Shown piece after piece: positions 44,471-46,173 of a stretch of 46,173 bases of DNA. Numbering within the stretch: position 1 is the stretch's first letter; every line of letters starts with the position of its first letter. Location of the stretch: NCBI RefSeq assembly GCF_009932375.1, contig NZ_BLJG01000020.1:1-46173 (forward strand), written 5' to 3'. Source of the DNA: Pseudomonas juntendi (GTDB lineage Bacteria; Pseudomonadota; Gammaproteobacteria; Pseudomonadales; Pseudomonadaceae). The notes beneath the pieces are model-generated. The model made no database searches. It had not been told where the DNA came from and saw only the letters and a program-made list of their open reading frames with translations. Made by a program: the position numbers and the translations under genes.

Positions 44471-44612
44471 AGTACTGGCGACTGGGTGTGAGAACCCAAC
44501 GATATAGTGCTTCCGTCATGGCAGCCGTGCGCGGGCAGACCCAGGTCTGGCTGCGTTCCTATATCCGCGGTTTCTCACCTCGCGTACGGTTGCCGCCCCA
44601 TCCGTGAGAAAG
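44449..44612 (+). ncRNA. Structured RNA element copy 1, C4-antisense-like, without its gene
   Basis: Hairpin I CGCCA-GTAC-TGGCG (44467-44480... stem ends 44467/44480), hairpin II TGGGT-GTGAGA-ACCCA (44483-44498), and hairpin III CAGAC-CCAG-GTCTG (44536-44549). Two further complementarities link distant parts: GGCAGCCGTGCGCG (44520-44533) with CGCGTACGGTTGCC (44581-44594), 14 bp with two G-U pairs; and GTGAGAA of loop II (44488-44494) with TTCTCAC (44572-44578), which can alternatively pair with GTGAGAAA at 44604-44611. The two target segments are adjacent, as in the phage C4 antisense system, where an upstream RNA pairs with two downstream segments near a start codon. The downstream gene is missing: RAYT remnant sequence begins at 44619. 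Confidence 0.6.
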
Positions 44613-44618
44613 ATGCAG

Positions 44619-44788
44619 GCCTGCCTGGCTCGGAAAAGCGCCCACGGCGCAGCAGATGGGATTCGGCTAACGGCATTGTGATCTTCCTTGAAGTTGAACC
44701 TCCCTTTGAAAGTAGTGGCTGAAGCGGGGTGACCGGGTGGTTGGTGGTTTCCGGATATAACTGAAGCATGTGCTTGGCTGTACCGGCC
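44619..44788 (-). pseudogene. 5' remnant of a RAYT transposase gene
   Basis: This segment aligns without gaps (offset 1366) with 45985-46154, the upstream region and first 19 or so codons of the complete RAYT, with only about four differences. The encoded start reads MPLAESHLLRRGRFSEPGR, then homology stops abruptly. The catalytic part is gone. The remnant follows directly on the structured element copy 1 and is bounded on its other side by a REP pair, as the complete gene is. Confidence 0.85.
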
Positions 44789-44878
44789 CTTTCGCGGGCA
44801 CGCCCGCTCCTACAGGTACAGCGCAAGTCTCAGGGCCTGCGCTGGACCTGTGGAGCGGGCAAGCCCGCGAAGAGGCCC
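44779..44878. repeat. REP pair (BIME) before structured element copy 2
   Basis: Inverted REP units CCCTTTCGCGGGCACGCCCG and GAGCGGGCAAGCCCGCGAAG. The right unit again leads straight into the direct repeat. Confidence 0.88.
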
Positions 44879-45010
44879 TGATGGCGTACGACTTTTCATC
44901 AACCTGAGCCCAAAGCTTCAATCGGCGCTGCTTGGGAATTATCCTACGAGCCGCGTGGAAGCTGCTCTGTTGTAGGGGAAATGCCCCAGGGCTAACGTCG
45001 TAGGGTCGCC
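44852..45010 (+). repeat. Direct repeat, copy 2 (partner 44312-44470)
   Basis: Second copy of the 159-bp repeat, three mismatches, offset 540 bp. After 45010 similarity to copy 1 continues only as conserved structure and short sequence blocks through 45158. Confidence 0.9.
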
Positions 45011-45158
45011 ATTCATGGTGATCGGGTGTGAGAACCCGAACGATGTTGAACGGACTTCCAGTCATGGCAGCCTACGTGGGCAGGCTTCGGCCTGGCCGGG
45101 TTCAATGTCCTCGGTTTCTCACCCCGCGTACGGCTGCCACCCCTTGTCCGTGAGAAAG
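44989..45158 (+). ncRNA. Structured RNA element copy 2, C4-antisense-like leader of the DUF3077-like gene
   Basis: The same fold as copy 1 with paired base changes: hairpin I CGCCA-TTCA-TGGTG (45007-45020), hairpin II TCGGGT-GTGAGA-ACCCGA (45022-45039; T-A of copy 1 is C-G here), hairpin III CAGGC-TTCG-GCCTG (45081-45094; A-T replaced by G-C, with a TTCG loop). Long-range pairs are GGCAGCC-TACGTGGG (45066-45080) with CCCGCGTA-C-GGCTGCC (45023.. partner at 45123-45138), and GTGAGAA (45028-45034) with TTCTCAC (45116-45122), which also matches GTGAGAAA at 45150-45157. The element ends 40 nt before a small gene. Resemblance to phage C4 RNA and its target is inference from layout; a covariance search is needed. 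Confidence 0.6.
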
Positions 45159-45162
45159 ACGA

Positions 45163-45196
45163 GTTGGTGGTCCAATTAACGACATTGGATTCCAAC
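45163..45196 (+). promoter_or_regulatory. Hairpin masking the start region of the DUF3077-like gene
   Basis: GTTGG (45163-45167) pairs with CCAAC (45192-45196) and TCCAAT (45171-45176) with ATTGGA (45184-45189), loop TAACGAC. The only Shine-Dalgarno-like bases before the ATG at 45198 (GGA, 45187-45189) are inside the stem, so translation should depend on opening it. Confidence 0.55.
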
Positions 45197-45197
45197 C

Positions 45198-45476
45198 ATG
45201 ACCAAGCACGACCTTGATTCTACCCATCCGAGCTACAGCAGCACTGTCGGTAAAGAAACCTGCATGGAGCTTTTCCGCGTACAGGCCAACATCCCCTTCA
45301 ATCATGCTTTCTCCGAACTCTCCGTCATGCTCGGCTGTATCAATCACCTGACAACCGAAGCCGAGATGGAAAATGATCGGCTGGCAGGTAGTGCAGCAAG
45401 AATTCTCAGTGGCTTTGCCAAAGCCCTCATTGATGACATTGAGCTTGGCCTCAACAAGGCCTCAGTTCAGGTCTGA
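45198..45476 (+). CDS. Small DUF3077-like protein (92 aa)
   Basis: 92 aa, soluble, acidic. After a polar N-terminus comes ELFRVQANIPFNHAFSELSVMLGCINHLTTEAEME, then a helical C-terminus (SGFAKALIDDIELGL). The 'LF.V...I....A..EAS.L' rhythm fits the DUF3077 family of small pseudomonad proteins, which are multi-copy and uncharacterised. There is no open Shine-Dalgarno; the start lies behind a hairpin and a long structured leader, so expression is probably controlled after transcription. It is AT-richer than neighbours, consistent with accessory origin. A REP pair and a RAYT gene follow. Confidence 0.72.
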   Translation: MTKHDLDSTHPSYSSTVGKETCMELFRVQANIPFNHAFSELSVMLGCINHLTTEAEMENDRLAGSAARILSGFAKALIDDIELGLNKASVQV

Positions 45477-45478
45477 CC

Positions 45479-45576
45479 TGTACCGGCCCTTTCGCGGGCA
45501 CGCCCGCTCCCACAGGTACAGCGAAGTCTCAGGGCCTGCGCTGTACCTGTGGGAGCGGGCGAGCCCGCGAAGGCCC
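45479..45576. repeat. REP pair (BIME) at the 3' side of the RAYT gene
   Basis: Inverted REP units CCCTTTCGCGGGCACGCCCG and GAGCGGGCGAGCCCGCGAAG, with about 45 bp between. Together with the partial REP at 46145-46173 it flanks the RAYT gene, the typical arrangement for these transposases. Confidence 0.9.
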
Positions 45577-45586
45577 CAGCACCGAT

Positions 45587-46042
45587 TCAAAGCCATACCG
45601 CATCCCAGTGTGGATAATCCCTGACACTCCGGACCAAGCCTGCCCTCAAGGGATTGGCAACGATGTACCGGGCCACATGCACCACATTCTCTTCCCGCCG
45701 CAGTGCATGGTCGTGATACCCCGGTTGCCATATCGGCTTGTGCCTGACACCTGCCTTGCGCAAGGCAATGGCTGCGCGTGATTTGAACTTGCGCATCAGT
45801 GTCGCCAATGCCACTTCCTTCAGTTCGATCAACCAATGCAGATGGTCCGGCATCACTACCCAGGCCAATGACCGGCAGTCCTGAATATCATTTGAGATCC
45901 GCAGATGTTTGACCACCAGCCGGGCATGGTGAAAGTCGAGGAAAAGTGACTTTCGCTGTTGCGTGATGGTGGTCAGCATGTAGAGCCTGCCTGGCTCGGA
46001 AAAGCGCCCACGGCGCAGCAGATGGGATTCGGCTAACGGCAT
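45587..46042 (-). CDS. REP-associated tyrosine transposase (RAYT)
   Basis: 151 aa, complete. The HUH motif is HLH (His67, His69) in WVVMPDHLHWLIEL and the nucleophilic tyrosine is Tyr126 in VARYIVANPLRAGLV, the Y1-transposase (IS200/TnpA-like) signature of RAYTs. RAYTs cleave single-stranded REP palindromes and are held to spread REP sequences. The start MPLAESHLLRRGRF has AAGGAAG eight bases upstream. It is flanked by REP units on both sides. A near-identical 5' part of the same gene is duplicated at 44619-44788. Confidence 0.92.
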   Translation of the reverse strand: MPLAESHLLRRGRFSEPGRLYMLTTITQQRKSLFLDFHHARLVVKHLRISNDIQDCRSLAWVVMPDHLHWLIELKEVALATLMRKFKSRAAIALRKAGVRHKPIWQPGYHDHALRREENVVHVARYIVANPLRAGLVRSVRDYPHWDAVWL

Positions 46043-46144
46043 TGTGATCTTCCTTGAAATTGAACCTCCCTTTGAAAGTAGTGGCTGAAGCGGGGTGGCC
46101 GGGTGGTTGGTGGTTTCCGGATATGACTGAAGCATGTGCTTGGC

Positions 46145-46173
46145 TGTGCCGGCCCTTTTGCGGGCTTGCCCGC
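46145..46173. repeat. Partial REP unit at the window edge
   Basis: CCGGCCCTTTTGCGGGCTTG runs to the last base with the GCGGGC..GCCCGC core; its partner lies outside the window. It marks the 5' side of the RAYT gene. Confidence 0.75.

Noticed and set aside
44341..44607. 89-codon frame starting MAYDFSSTRAQSF in element copy 1
   Set aside because: In copy 2 the same frame stops at the ninth codon after a single C-to-T change while RNA pairing is preserved, so the conservation is structural, not coding.
44237..46173. Prophage remnant
   Set aside because: C4-like RNA suggested phage origin, but no integrase, repressor, structural genes or attachment repeats are present; REP/RAYT sequences explain the repeats.

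Overview
The window is a 46 kb piece of a high-GC gammaproteobacterial chromosome, most likely the Pseudomonas putida group. The evidence is the fadD2-fadD1/hydrolase/phaJ1 gene order, the many 'GCGGGC..GCCCGC' REP palindromes, a REP-associated tyrosine transposase (RAYT) and codon use. No prophage, CRISPR array, rRNA or tRNA was seen. Most of the window is ordinary core genome; the accessory-looking parts are the RHS fragment near 26 kb, the catabolic operon at 37.5-43.6 kb and the repeat-rich right end (44.2-46.2 kb).

Layout. 2-2630: gamma-glutamylpolyamine synthetase (5' end outside the window) and a PuuB-type FAD oxidase. 2652-2766: a perfect 43-bp inverted repeat. 2781-8191: fatty-acid block with two acyl-CoA synthetases (fadD2 then fadD1, minus strand), an alpha/beta hydrolase and the (R)-enoyl-CoA hydratase phaJ1, linking fatty-acid activation to polyhydroxyalkanoate precursors. 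8249-11679: SRPBCC protein, DUF2790 protein, GNAT enzyme with a probable ATT start, peptide deformylase, YihY membrane protein, and a CsbD-like gene. 11902-19896: secreted beta-helix protein, conserved hypothetical, CvfB-like RNA-binding protein, lipoprotein, aceK, two EamA exporters, DUF4265 protein. 20301-25849: lpxO, cysK, DUF748 protein, MoxR ATPase plus VWA partner. 25945-26658: orphan RHS core with variable C-terminus. 27034-31749: pxpABC 5-oxoprolinase genes with an MFS transporter and divergent LysR. 31792-37388: DUF2937, YafJ-type amidotransferase, membrane protein, oligopeptidase B, proline-rich secreted peptide, YajD HNH protein, SPOUT RNA methyltransferase.

37493-43572 (minus) is a five-gene catabolic unit: GntR regulator, PuuB-like FAD oxidase, MFS transporter, DapA-family lyase/dehydratase and PuuC-like aldehyde dehydrogenase. 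It reads as import, oxidation to an imine or aldehyde, lyase/dehydratase step and oxidation to an acid; the substrate is unknown. A likely GntR operator overlaps its promoter.

The most unusual region is 44.2-46.2 kb. Two tandem copies, exactly 540 bp apart, of a structured element precede a small DUF3077-like gene. The copies differ by paired (compensatory) changes in several hairpins and keep two pairs of mutually complementary segments. This architecture resembles phage C4 antisense RNA with its downstream target segments. Copy 1 has lost its gene and ends in a 5' remnant of a RAYT gene; a complete RAYT lies at the window edge between REP pairs.
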